Shown: positions 12,100 through 22,373 of the stretch, one piece after another | Layout: each line of letters opens with the position of its first letter | Numbering within the stretch: position 1 is the stretch's first letter | NCBI RefSeq assembly: GCF_007655135.1 | Contig: NC_045127.1 | Coordinates: 16,835,699-16,899,698, forward strand | Length of the DNA: 64,000 bases | Reading direction: 5' to 3' | DNA from: Punica granatum | Taxonomy: Eukaryota > Streptophyta > Magnoliopsida > Myrtales > Lythraceae | Made by a program: the position numbers and the translations under genes | The notes under the pieces: generated by a model | What the model was told of the DNA's origin: nothing | The model's input: only the letters and a program-made list of their open reading frames with translations | The model's database searches: none

Positions 12100-13700
12100 T
12101 AGCGATAATTGTGGAGCTCTTGGGGCACGCGATGGATAAGATGAATTTTATGGGCGTAATTGGGCTTATGAGGCAGTCCATTATTGATTGGATCGGATAA
12201 GCAAGGCCTATGCAAGGAGAATGGGACCAAAACCCAAGACGGGACCCAATCCAAGCCTGCAACATCACCTGATTTTGGACAACCATGCAGAGATTAGGTG
12301 GCACAAGATGGAGGTTGTGGGTTATTTCTAAGCTAAGGCCGAATGAACATGGACGCATCTCTAGATGGCAAGAAAGGATATTTGGTGCTCAATTGATAAT
12401 AGATTATTATGCATATGGAGTCTAAGACATTTCTTGAATGAGGAAGAAGATTATATAGATGGTTGACTTCCATATAAAAGGAGATATGTATGGAAGATAA
12501 TATTGGATATGGATGGACGAGCTTTGGATCGACACGATCTTACCTTTCATAGTTGGATTCCCTTATCTTAGTTTCGGCAATTAGGAATGATGGAGATGTA
12601 TATCTTTTAAGTTTGCTAGACTATTTTTTCATTTTATTAGTCTTCAATATTTAGGGAATAAGTGGAGAGAATATCTTCAAATGGCCAAGTAATTTTTATA
12701 GTCTTTATTTAGTTTCTTCCTATTAGATGTTTCCCGATTACGGTATCTTGGGCTCTATCTTAGGTCAAGCCTATATATACCGGTTCGATATTCATTTGCA
12801 GCCCCTCAACGTAACTACACAACATGCATCTTTAATATATCTTTTTGTTCCTTTGTCATTTACATTTCTCATATCTTTACATTTCTTGTGCTACACCTTA
12901 CTTATCTACCCTTGCCGCACTTCACTAACATGCACTTCTAATTCCCTTACAACACCATCCTTCTGGACCTATCCCTTCTACTCTTTTCGAGCTTCCGGGC
13001 AAGGACGGGCTTCCACTTGAGCTTCGGTTTCCAAACCTAGGTGCAGTTTCTCCCGGTTTTGCGAGGCAGAGATCCATTCTCTACGAATCTTCCAGGGATT
13101 CGTGGTCGCATTCCTCTAAGGACTGGGTTCCGGACCGTCTATTTTATCGAGTCGAGGGTTCCAGTCTAAGGCTCACATCTTTTAGCTTGCCAAATAACTG
13201 AGACCTACACCCAGCCTCTTCATCAGAGTTCAGGCTTTCAGGTCGAAGTTCAGCCTTTCGGCTCTTAGGCCGAGGCCAGTATCTCTTAGAGGCCAGCTCA
13301 AGTCGAGACCAATATCTGTCACAGGCCAGTTCAGGTTGAGGCCAATGTCTCTCACAAGCTAAGGCTCGGCCTTTCAAGCTTAGACCGTGACCATTATCCT
13401 CAAGAACGGCTTTCAGGCCGCCTTCTTGCAAGTATCGGGGCCACTTAATCACGCGCATGCTTGGGAGGATCAAAGGGACTTTACCCTTATGGTCGCAACA
13501 TTATCTGAAGCTCGTCATCATCAACACCCGATCGACATCACCATCATTATCTCAGAAACCCAGCTGCCGACTAGACCTACAGACCTTAAGGGCCGTGGCA
13601 CTTTATGCTCTGGCACTGTGAAGATGGCTGGTGGTTTCACCCTATGCACCCTTGGGACAGCGCCCTAACATGCATGGCAAACTCAACACCGCCACGCATT
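12100..13700 (+). other. possible LTR-retrotransposon remnant, unassigned
   Basis: Base composition is less AT-rich than the flanks. A TATA-like tatatata near 12772 is followed by a C/T-rich leader (12830-12990) and then GC-richer sequence near 13000-13130. This layout resembles a gypsy LTR and its untranslated leader. No paired LTR, primer site or coding domain was found, so this is only a suggestion. Confidence 0.3.
13290..13355. repeat. 33-bp direct tandem duplication
   Basis: Two adjacent 33-bp units (13290-13322 and 13323-13355) begin AGGCCAG and end TCAC, with several substitutions. A partial third copy (aggccgaggccagtatctc) precedes them. Confidence 0.7.
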
Positions 13701-15059
13701 AGCCGGAGAATGTAGCGCATAATTTAGGCGAAACAAGACCATTCATGTCTTTATATTTAGATTTAATTTTATTGTATTATTGTCATGGGCCTACTCATAT
13801 AAATAAAAAAAGATTAAATTTAACAAACGTGGATTGGTTTTAGCGATTTGGCGCTTGTTTCGCTTATACAATGTCTTGGATTCAAGTTCTTGTGAATGCA
13901 TAAAGTCAACGATGGAAAAACTTTACCTCTTAATAGGTCAACCCGACTTGACTGAATTAGTCGTGACCCAAATAGGCTTCTAGATATCAGGGTTCACACC
14001 GAAAAGATTGAACTTACAGATTTAATATGGTTTATATATATATATATATATATATTCACTAAGACTTTCAATCATGCCTCTAGGCTATCTAAGGTTCATC
14101 AAGTATAACTAATTAAATAAGAGACATGTTATTCGGTGCTTTAAACATCCGCTCTAGTAACAAGTAAAAAGTTGAAAATTTTGAGTTACTCTCAATCATA
14201 TGTTATAAAATATTAATGTTCTTTATTTTCAATATATATATAATTTTGTATGGACTATACATTTTTTGTTTTTTATTGGTCGAAAGATAAAAAAATTTAT
14301 TCAAACCCCCATTATTTATATTAAGCGTCGCTGGAGCAACTAACCATAGACAACCGATGATGAATTGACTGTACAACCACTGCTGCCGACTGGGAAATCG
14401 GCCGTACGCCCATGGATGAATGCATCATCCCTTATTCACAGTTGACGCAGCCACAACACTGCCGATGACGAATTGGCCATTTGACTACTGGGTGAGGAAA
14501 CACCCCTTAGTATGGAATAGACTAGCAAAAGAAGCTGCACATCATGCAAAGACCAGCCACAAACATATTGCTTCGAGCAGGTCAGAGCCAATCAGGCACA
14601 CTTCGAGACAAATCAGCTACAAACATGAACTAAATAGATTGGAACCACCTTTAAAACACTAGGAAGGACAACAAAACAACAACAAGATGGCATTAGACTA
14701 TGTCGGTAAATCATCAATGGTGAACGTCCGAGTGGCCAAAGTTTTTAACTTGGAAAGGGAAAGAGGTTACCATCAGGGGCTCCAAAAGAGTCTGGCTCGG
14801 ATCGTCCTAGTGAGGCAAGGCATGAGATGAATCAATTCTGGTTTGCGATGGGATTTGAGGGCAGAAGGCCAAGGAGGCACTAAAACGGCACGCGAAAAAG
14901 GCGAATCGATGGTGATGGAGTGATGGAGGCGTAGGGTGGGTAGAAGCGATGGGGATTCAGTGAACTAGATTTAGAATGAAAAAGTTGGGGTTTAGAAACT
15001 AATAAGCATATTAAACCAACCCAATAAAGAAAGAACCTCAAAGCTCATTACTTGAGGAC
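13701..15059. other. unassigned DNA
   Basis: No gene is recognised. It includes an AT microsatellite (14032-14055). Its right side joins the truncated gag of element B, so part of it may be non-coding leader of that element. Confidence 0.35.
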
Positions 15060-15446
15060 AATGTCAAAGTAGTTGCTTTCAATAGCAACCTTCCATGGAT
15101 TCTACTCGTGACGGAAACTTCAATGAAAGGAGTGCAACTTCCTTAAAGTCCACATCTTCATCAATAGCAACCAACATGAAGGCTAAATCCAAGGAAATTG
15201 TGAAGACACATTTTAGCAAGTTGGCTCGTCGACCATGAACCCCAGAAAGTGCTTCAAGTGTCGTGGTATTGGGCATATTGTAGCAGATTGTCCAAACTGC
15301 AATGTAATCACTTTGAGGAAAAAGATTTTGAGGAAGACAATGGAGTTTGTGAGGATGAGGAGGATGAAGAGGAGGAAGAGGAGCTAATGTTGTTTCAGAT
15401 GAGATGGTTAAGAAGCTGAAGTTAAGAACGGAGGCTCATCCACACC
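15060..15446 (+). pseudogene. element B gag end with CCHC zinc knuckle
   Basis: Positions 15250-15291 encode CFKCRGIGHIVADC, a CX2CX4HX4C nucleocapsid knuckle. A Ser/Lys-rich segment with a stop precedes it. An acidic Glu/Asp run (about 15310-15395) follows in a shifted frame, as in the spacer between knuckle and protease of this lineage. The sequence then reads VKKLKLRTEAHPHLY-like up to the solo LTR. The gag N-terminus is missing or unrecognisable. Confidence 0.75.
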
Positions 15447-15451
15447 TTTAT

Positions 15452-15936
15452 TGTTGGGGTCGTGAAAATCAAATCTTAATCATGTGCACACGAACCTTGA
15501 GCTTTCACGAACACCACATGGACAACCTACTAAAGGGGATGATTGAGGGAGTCTCGATCTCTCTCTCCGATGCTTAAATGATAGCGTGCTCGGAAATGTA
15601 AAGAATGGAACTTGTGAGCTTAGGCATATGTGGCGGGTATTTATAGAGGTTATTGCATATCTCTAATTGAATATCGTAATTTATATCAAATATTCAATTA
15701 CATACAGCAAGTAAATATACTTGCCAAATATATGGTTATAGATAGTATAATATCTCATGATGATATTAATTGAATACTGTATAATATCTAAGAGATATAT
15801 TGAAGATATCAATAACACAAGAGATAATTGTTAGGATATACTCACAATAGGATTTCGTTACCAATTTGTATGTATCAATATGTCCAAAATGGTAAGTTAA
15901 ACCGGATGAATCGGGTCAATTTTTTGATCCATAACA
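15452..15936 (+). mobile_element. solo LTR inserted in element B
   Basis: A 485-bp unit begins TGTTGGGGTCGTG and ends CATAACA. Flanks are TTTAT (15447-15451) and ATTAT (15937-15941), a 5-bp duplication with one change. Joining the flanks restores the B frame (HPHLY then KLKWL). There is a TATA-like tatttatag near 15647. No internal domain is present, so this is most simply a solo LTR left by recombination. The parent family is not identified. Confidence 0.75.
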
Positions 15937-15941
15937 ATTAT

Positions 15942-16019
15942 AAATTGAAGTGGCTTAAGGGACATGAACTGAAAGTGAATAAGAGATGCCTAGTCTCATT
16001 CTCAATTGGTAAGAAGTAT
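15942..16019 (+). pseudogene. element B protease fragment, left part
   Basis: It reads KLKWLKGHELKVNKRC...GKKY, part of the aspartic-protease region of gypsy elements. It is cut by element A after codon Tyr; the right part resumes at 22004. Confidence 0.75.
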
Positions 16020-16819
16020 TGATGCAAATCGTAGCACGACTTCAAGGGATCCAGTTCAAGTTCCAATTGAACCGATTACGCGAGCACGAGCAAAGAAGTT
16101 TAAAGATGAACTCAACGGCTTGATTCAAGAGGTTCGGGCTCAAGCAAATTCGTGGAGGCCCATTGGACATGAACAAAAATCCATCAACATGATTCAAGTT
16201 ATAGAAGATTCCGGACAAAGCTAAATTCAGCAAGTGTTTGAGGAAGCTTTTAGAATATTTGATGATCAAGAGAAGATATCATCAGATTTTTTTAAAGTTT
16301 AAATCTCATGGAGATATTTTAGGGATATTTAGATTTCATATCTTTATAGATTATGTCATATCTCTATCGATATTCTAGGTTTTATTTTCCTTATCTTTAG
16401 GAGGAGATATGGCCAGATTAAGATTAATTTATGTGTGTATATATTCATCTTAGTCAATTTTTAATAAAAAAAAGAACATTCAGAAAATTGTGAGAGTATT
16501 CTCTTTGGTTCTTGAAGAACTAATTCGAACTTATCGGAAGTTTCCGTGGCGTTCATCATCGACTTATCAAACGGCTTTCCACCACCGTTTGTGGCGTCTT
16601 CATCGACTTATCAAACGGCTTTCCATCACCGTTTGTGGCGTCTTCCTATATACCGAGGTTCTTGTTTCGCATTAAACAACGGGTTGAGATCAGTTATACC
16701 AAGGTTCTTGTTTTTTTCGCAAACAACAGGTCGAAGGTTTGTCACTCAAATCTGATTGTGGAACGATCTTGAGTTCCTTTAGTTGTCGGGTTTCGTCATT
16801 CTTGGCGGGAATCGCATCA
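16020..16819 (+). repeat. 5' LTR of element A
   Basis: It is 800 bp, beginning TGATGCAAATCG and ending GAATCGCATCA. It holds an extra copy of an about 44-bp unit (around 16555-16645) that is single in the 3' LTR and accounts for the length difference. A possible promoter region lies near 16380-16470. Confidence 0.93.
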
Positions 16820-16821
16820 TT

Positions 16822-16835
16822 TGGTATCAGAGCAT
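16822..16835 (+). other. primer binding site of element A
   Basis: TGGTATCAGAGC, two bases inside the LTR end, matches the usual plant primer site complementary to the 3' end of initiator tRNA-Met. Confidence 0.88.
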
Positions 16836-17438
16836 TAGGCTCCAAATCGGGTTTATCCTATCCTTTTTTTTGTTTCAATTTGCTGAGTTTTGCTTCATCG
16901 AGTTTGTTCTTTGTGGATTAGTAGGAAAAAAAAAAGAGCTGAAAAAAAAATAAATTCGGCAAAAAAAATACAGAGCTGAAAAAAAAAAGAGATCGAAAGA
17001 AAAGAAAGAAGTTATTGTAGTCAATTTGATCCAAATTCTTTGTATCAGACCATTCTAAAGTTGTTATTTCCCTTTCTTTGTGATCTACATTGATTCTATT
17101 CCCAGAATTATATATACCATTCTGGTTTATTTAATCCTTCATAGTAGTTGTCTTTTCTCTTGTTTCTTTTCTTGCTGAAATTTCCTTTGACCATTAATTT
17201 TCCTTGATGAGTTCTTGGTGAATTGTTACTGAAAAATTTGGAGTTGTTTGTTTAGTTCCAAAAGAACTGAAAGAGAATTGTCGAGTGGAAAAAGGCAAGA
17301 GCGGTGAGAACATTAGAGGGTAGCCACATATTTTGTTGAGTGAAAACATGAGTGTAGAGTGATTCACATTCTTGAGTGTAAACACGTAAGGGAGAGAATT
17401 GTGAGGTCCATTCTTTCTAACTTTATTTTGCAACAATC

Positions 17439-18002
17439 ATGTCTCACAACAGTGCTAAGAGTATTCCTGAAGGTGCTACGGAATTGGCTGATTCAAAAAT
17501 ACTTATAGAGGCCATGATGAGTGAGATGAGGCGTGTGATGAGGTTGGAGTTTGAGCAGGTTCATGAACGAATTGATCTGATGGAGAATAAACGTGTATAG
17601 CAGCCACGAAATGCTCCTAATGAACGTAGGAGGGAACGAGTTCAACCGAGGGAAATGAGGGTTGAAGATGAAGAGAATTATGGGGCTGGTTTTGATGAAG
17701 AAGATGATTGAGATTCGGTTGTTAGTAATAGGAAACATGGAGGGCGGTTTAGAGAAGATAGGAATCGGGAAGACAATAACTTGGGTAGTATTAAGATGAA
17801 ATTCCTATCGTTCCAAAGAAAGAGTGATCCCGATGACATGCCCCCATTGGAGGACGTTCCCGAGGAAGAATATTTAGCTCCAGATGCATTGACATTGGTG
17901 GCAAGGAGAGCATTGAGCTTGCAAATAAAAGGAGTTGAAGAAGTGCAGCGGGAGAACATCTTTCACACTAGGTGCTACATCAAAGACAAGGTATGTAGTG
18001 TG
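17439..18002 (+). pseudogene. element A gag, internally deleted
   Basis: The frame starts ATG at 17439 (MSHNSAKS...) and encodes a charged N-terminus with a coiled-coil look. It has stops at about 17598 and 17709. After FQRKSDPD it jumps directly to the acidic DMPPLEDVPEEEYLAP spacer that normally follows the nucleocapsid. The central capsid region and CCHC knuckle expected between them are absent, so an internal deletion probably occurred before or after insertion. Without capsid and nucleocapsid this copy could not build its own particles. Confidence 0.8.
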
Positions 18003-21000
18003 ATTATTGAGGTGGTAGTTGTACTAATGTCGCAAGCGCAACAATGGTGGAAAAATTGAGACTGCCCATGGTGAAGCACCCTAGGCCGTACAAGCTGCAA
18101 TGATTGAATGATAGTGGTGAGATAAGGGTGAACAAGCAGGTGTTAGTTGCATTTCGAATCGATAAATACGAAGATGAAGTGTTTTGTGATGTAGTACCGA
18201 TGCAAGTAGGACACTTGTTGCTAGGGCGTCCATGGCAATTTGATAGACGAGTGAAGCATGATGGCTTTACAAACAAATACTCCTTTGTACTTAATCAACG
18301 ATCAATCACTCTTGTACCATTAACTCCGCAGCAAGTATATGAGGATCAAGTGAGATTGCAAAAAGAGAGTGATCAAAAGAAAGAGAGTGAACAGAAGAAA
18401 AAGAGTGAAAATCATAGAGAGGTCGAGAAAAATGAGAGAGAAAAAGAAAATCAAAATTCGGCCATTGAGAGAAAATCAGAGAGAAAACAAAAGAATTTTT
18501 ATGCAAAAATGGGAGAAATTAGGCAAGTAATGTTTTTAAATCAGCCGATGATTGTACTTTTGTACAAAGAGGCATTTTTCAATACTAACGAACTTGATAT
18601 CGCTCTACCTAGTTCTGTTGTTTCTCTTTTGCAGGAGTATGAGGATGTCTTTCCCGAGGAAACACCACATGGGTTACCTCCAATCCGAGGGATTGAACAT
18701 CAAATTGATTTTGTTCCCGGTATGATAATTCCAAACCGACCAGCTTATAGGAGCAATCCTGAGGAGACAAAGGAGCTTCAACGGCAGGTAAGTGATTTGT
18801 TGGAGAAAGCGTACATGAGGGAAAGCATGAGTCCATGCGCCGTTCTGGTTATACTTGTACCTAAGAAGGATGGGACGTGGAGAATGTGTGTTGATTGCCG
18901 AGCAATCAACAACAAAACGGTAAATTATCGTCATCCTATTCCTCGTTTAGATGATATGTTAGATGAGCTACATGGTTCTTGTGTATTTTCTAAAATTGAT
19001 TTAAAGAGTGGTTATCATCAGATTAGAATGAAAGAAGGAGATGAATGAAAAACTGCATTTAAAACAAAATACGGTTTGTATGAATGGTTAGTTATGCCTT
19101 TTGGTTTGACTAATGCTCCAAGCACTTTTACAAGACTTATGAATCATGTTTTGCGTGCATTTATAAGTAGATTTGTGGTTTTCTACTTTGATGATATACT
19201 CGTTTACAGCAAAAACTTAGACGATCATAAAGTACATTTGAAATCTATTTTAGATGTGCTTAGGAAGGAAAAGTTATTTGCTAATATGAAGAAGTGTACT
19301 TTTTGCTCCGATAAGCTTGTATTTTTGGGATTTGTTGTTAGTGCACAAGGTATACAAGTTGATGAGGAGAAGGTATGTGCAATCCAAGAGTGGCCTAGTC
19401 CCACAAGTGTAAGTAATGTTCGTAGTTTTCATGGACTTGCTAGTTTCTACCGGCGGTTTGTGAAGGATTTTAGTAGCATAGCAGCACCACTTACTGAAGT
19501 GATCAAGAAAAACGTTGGATTTAGATGGGGAGAAGAACAAGAGAAGGCGTTTCAGCTAATCAAAGAGAAGTTGACCAACGCTCCTTTATTATCTTTACCT
19601 AACTTTTCTAAAACTTTTGAGATTGAATGTGATGCTTCAGGTGTTGGTATCGGTGCAGTTCTCATGCAGGAAGGACGACCAATTGCTTACTTCAGCGAAA
19701 AACTAAGCGGGACAGCCTTAAACTATCCAACTTATGATAAATAGTTGTATGCATTGGTTCGAGCTTTAGAGACGTGGCAGCACTACCTATGGCCTAAGGA
19801 GTTCGTGATACACACCGATCATGAGTCCTTGAAACACTTGAAGGGCCAACACAAACTAAACAAAAGACATGCCCGATGGGTGGAGTTCATTGAGACGTTT
19901 CCTTACGTCATTCGGTATAAACAAGGTAAGAAGAATGTGGTTGCCGATGCACTTTCTCGCAGGTATGCATTACTCTCTACACTTGATGCAAAATTGCTTG
20001 GTTTTGAGCTCATTAAAAATTTATATGCTGATGACCATGAATTTTGTGAGGAATATCGGCTTGTGAGAAAATCCCTTGTGGTAAGTTCTTTAGGCATGAT
20101 GGGTTTCTGTTTCGAGAGAATAAGTTATGCGTGCCTAATTGTTCCCTGAGAGAGTTATTAGTGCATGAATCTCGTGGTGGAGGATTAATGAGACATTTTG
20201 GTGTTGCAAAGACTTTATTTATTTTGCAAGAACACTTCTATTGGCCACATATGAAAAAAGATGTTGAGAGAATTTGTGGTAGATGTGTTACATCTAGGCA
20301 AGCTAAATCCAGAGTGCAGCCCAACGGTTTGTATACTCCTTTACCTATTTCTAATGAGCCTTGGATTGATATTTCAATGGACTTTGTGTTAGGATTACCT
20401 ATGACTAAATGTGGGAGAGATTCAATTTTTGTGGTTGTGGATAGATTTTCTAATATGACACACTTTATTCCATGTCACAAAACAGATGACGCTTCGCATG
20501 TTGCTGATTTGTTCTTTAGGGAGATTGTGAGGTTACATGGTATGCCTAGAACAATTGTTTCAGATAGAGATGCTAAGTTCTTGAGCTATTTTTGGAAGAC
20601 TTTGTGGTGTAAGTTAGGTACTAAACTATTGTTTTCTACTACTTGTCACCCATAAACTGATGGTCAAACGGAAGTAGTAAATAGAACTTTGTCTACATTG
20701 TTGAGGGTAATCATAAAAAAGAACATTAAAACATGGGAAAAGTATTTACCACATGTTGAGTTTGCTTATAACATATCTGTTCATTCCGCTACTAAATTTT
20801 CACCATTTGAAATTGTGTATGGATTTAATCCTTTAACTCCATTGGATTTATCTCCTTTACCGTTGTCTGAGCATGTTAATTTAGATGGCAAAACGAAAGC
20901 TGAATTGGTCAAGCAGATTCATGAGAAAGCAAGACTCAACATTGAGCGAAGAACTGAGCAGTATGCAAAACACGCCAACAAGAGGCGTCATAAGCTGATT

Positions 21001-21231
21001 TTTGAACCCGGAGATTGGGTTTGATTGCATATGAGGAAATAGAGATTTCCGGCGCAAAGACGTTCCAAACTGCTTCCAAGAGGAGATGGTCCTTTTCAAG
21101 TCCTGGAGCGCATCAATGACAACGCTTACAAGCTAGACTTACCTGGTGAGTACAATGTAAGTACTACTTTTAATGTTGCTGATTTGCTTCCTTTTGATGT
21201 AGGTGATGATTTGAGGGCAAATCCTTTTTAA
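17990..21231 (+). pseudogene. element A pol: protease, RT, RNase H, integrase
   Basis: The protease has a one-base deletion at about 18010, right at the catalytic Asp codon. Its distal half continues (LLLGRPWQFDRRVKHDG). The RT carries KKDGTWRMCVDCRAIN (near 18870), [14 protein letters not shown] and YFDDILVYS (near 19190). RNase H has IECDASGVG and HTDHESLKH. Integrase has the core [16 protein letters not shown] and DGQTEVVNR, and the tail GPFQVLERINDNAYKLDLP. Breaks: TGA at 19046, TAG at 19742, a frameshift near 20080, TAA at 20653, TGA near 21022. Most stops are one transition away from the expected Trp, Gln or Glu codon. The catalytic YFDD is intact. Confidence 0.9.
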
Positions 21232-21242
21232 GAGGAGGGGAA
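21229..21242 (+). other. polypurine tract of element A
   Basis: AAGAGGAGGGGAA immediately before the 3' LTR, the plus-strand primer site. Confidence 0.9.
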
Positions 21243-21998
21243 TGATTCAAATTGTAGCACGACTTCAAGGGATCCAGTTCAAGTTCCAATTGGACCGATT
21301 ACGCGAGCACGAGCAAAGAAGTTTAAAGATGAACTCAACGGCCTGATTCAAGAGGTTCGGGCTCAAGCAAATTCGTGGAGGCCCATTGGTCATGAACAAA
21401 AATCCATCAACATGATTCAAGTTATAGAAGATTCCGGACAAGGCTAAATTCAGCAAGTGTTTGAGGAAGCTTCTAAATATTTGATGATCAAGAGAAGATA
21501 TCATCAGATTTGTTTAAAGTTTAAATCTCATGGAGATATTCTAGGGATATTTAGATTTCATATCTTTATAGATTATGTCATATCTCTATCGATATTCTAG
21601 GTTTTATTTTCCTTATCTTTAGGAGGAGATATGGCCAGATTAGGATTAGTTTATGTGTATATATATTCATCTTAGTCAATTTTTAATAAAAAAAAAGAAC
21701 ATTCAGAAAATTGTGAGAGTATTCTCTTTGGTTCTTGAAGAACTAATTCGAACTTATCGGAAGTTTCTGTGGCGTTCATCATCAACTTATCAAACAACTT
21801 TCCATCACCGTTTGTGGCGTCTTCCTATATACCGAGGTTCTTGTTTCGCATTAAACAACGGGTTGAGGTCAGTTATACCAAGGTTCTTGTTTTTGTCGCA
21901 AACAACGGGTCGAAGGTTTGTTACTCAAATCTGATTGTGGACCGATCTTGGGTTCCTTTAGTTGTCAGGTCTCGTCATTCTTGGCGGGAATTGCATCA
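21243..21998 (+). repeat. 3' LTR of element A
   Basis: It is 756 bp, TGATTCAAATTG...GAATTGCATCA. It is nearly identical to the 5' LTR apart from scattered substitutions and the missing 44-bp duplicate. Confidence 0.93.
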
Positions 21999-22003
21999 AG
22001 TAT

Positions 22004-22373
22004 TATGATGAAGAATGGTGTAATATTATTCCCATGAATACGTGCCATTTGTTGTTGGATAGACCATGGCAATTCGACAAAGAACTCAACACGATGGTTA
22101 TCGAAACACTAACATAATACATGTTTATTTAGGATGGAGAAATGGTTGTTTTGGGCCCCTGTAGACCATAAGTGATGTCTAAGGTTAATTGAAGAGGAGG
22201 TATGCACTTCGTTGGAAAATCCAAATTTGAGAAATTTTTGGGGAGTCTACATGTAGCTTATGCTCTTGTTGTATTTAAAGAGAATCGCTAGAAGAAAATA
22301 GTTGCTCCTAAGGTTTGCCAATTATTAGAAGAATTCTCTTATGTTTTCCCAGAGAAAATTCCAAAAGGGCTTC
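22004..22373 (+). pseudogene. element B protease and protease-RT linker, right part
   Basis: It resumes YDEEWCNIIPMNTCHLLL then RPWQFDKEL, the distal protease. Linker sequence follows, ending in a LEEFSYVFPEKIPKGL-like segment that normally leads into RT. It contains stops. It is cut by element C after KGL. Confidence 0.85.

Larger units (their letters stand above)
16020..21998 (+). mobile_element. full-length Ty3/gypsy retrotransposon A (5,979 bp)
   Basis: Two LTRs (16020-16819 and 21243-21998) begin TGAT and end CATCA. They are flanked by a perfect 5-bp duplication AGTAT (16015-16019 and 21999-22003). A primer site TGGTATCAGAGC follows the 5' LTR and a purine tract AAGAGGAGGGGAA precedes the 3' LTR. 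The internal order is gag, protease, RT, RNase H, integrase, which is Ty3/gypsy. The LTRs differ by a small number of substitutions and one tandem duplication, so insertion is fairly young. The coding part has a gag deletion, a protease frameshift and several stops, so it is not autonomous. It landed in element B's protease. Confidence 0.95.
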
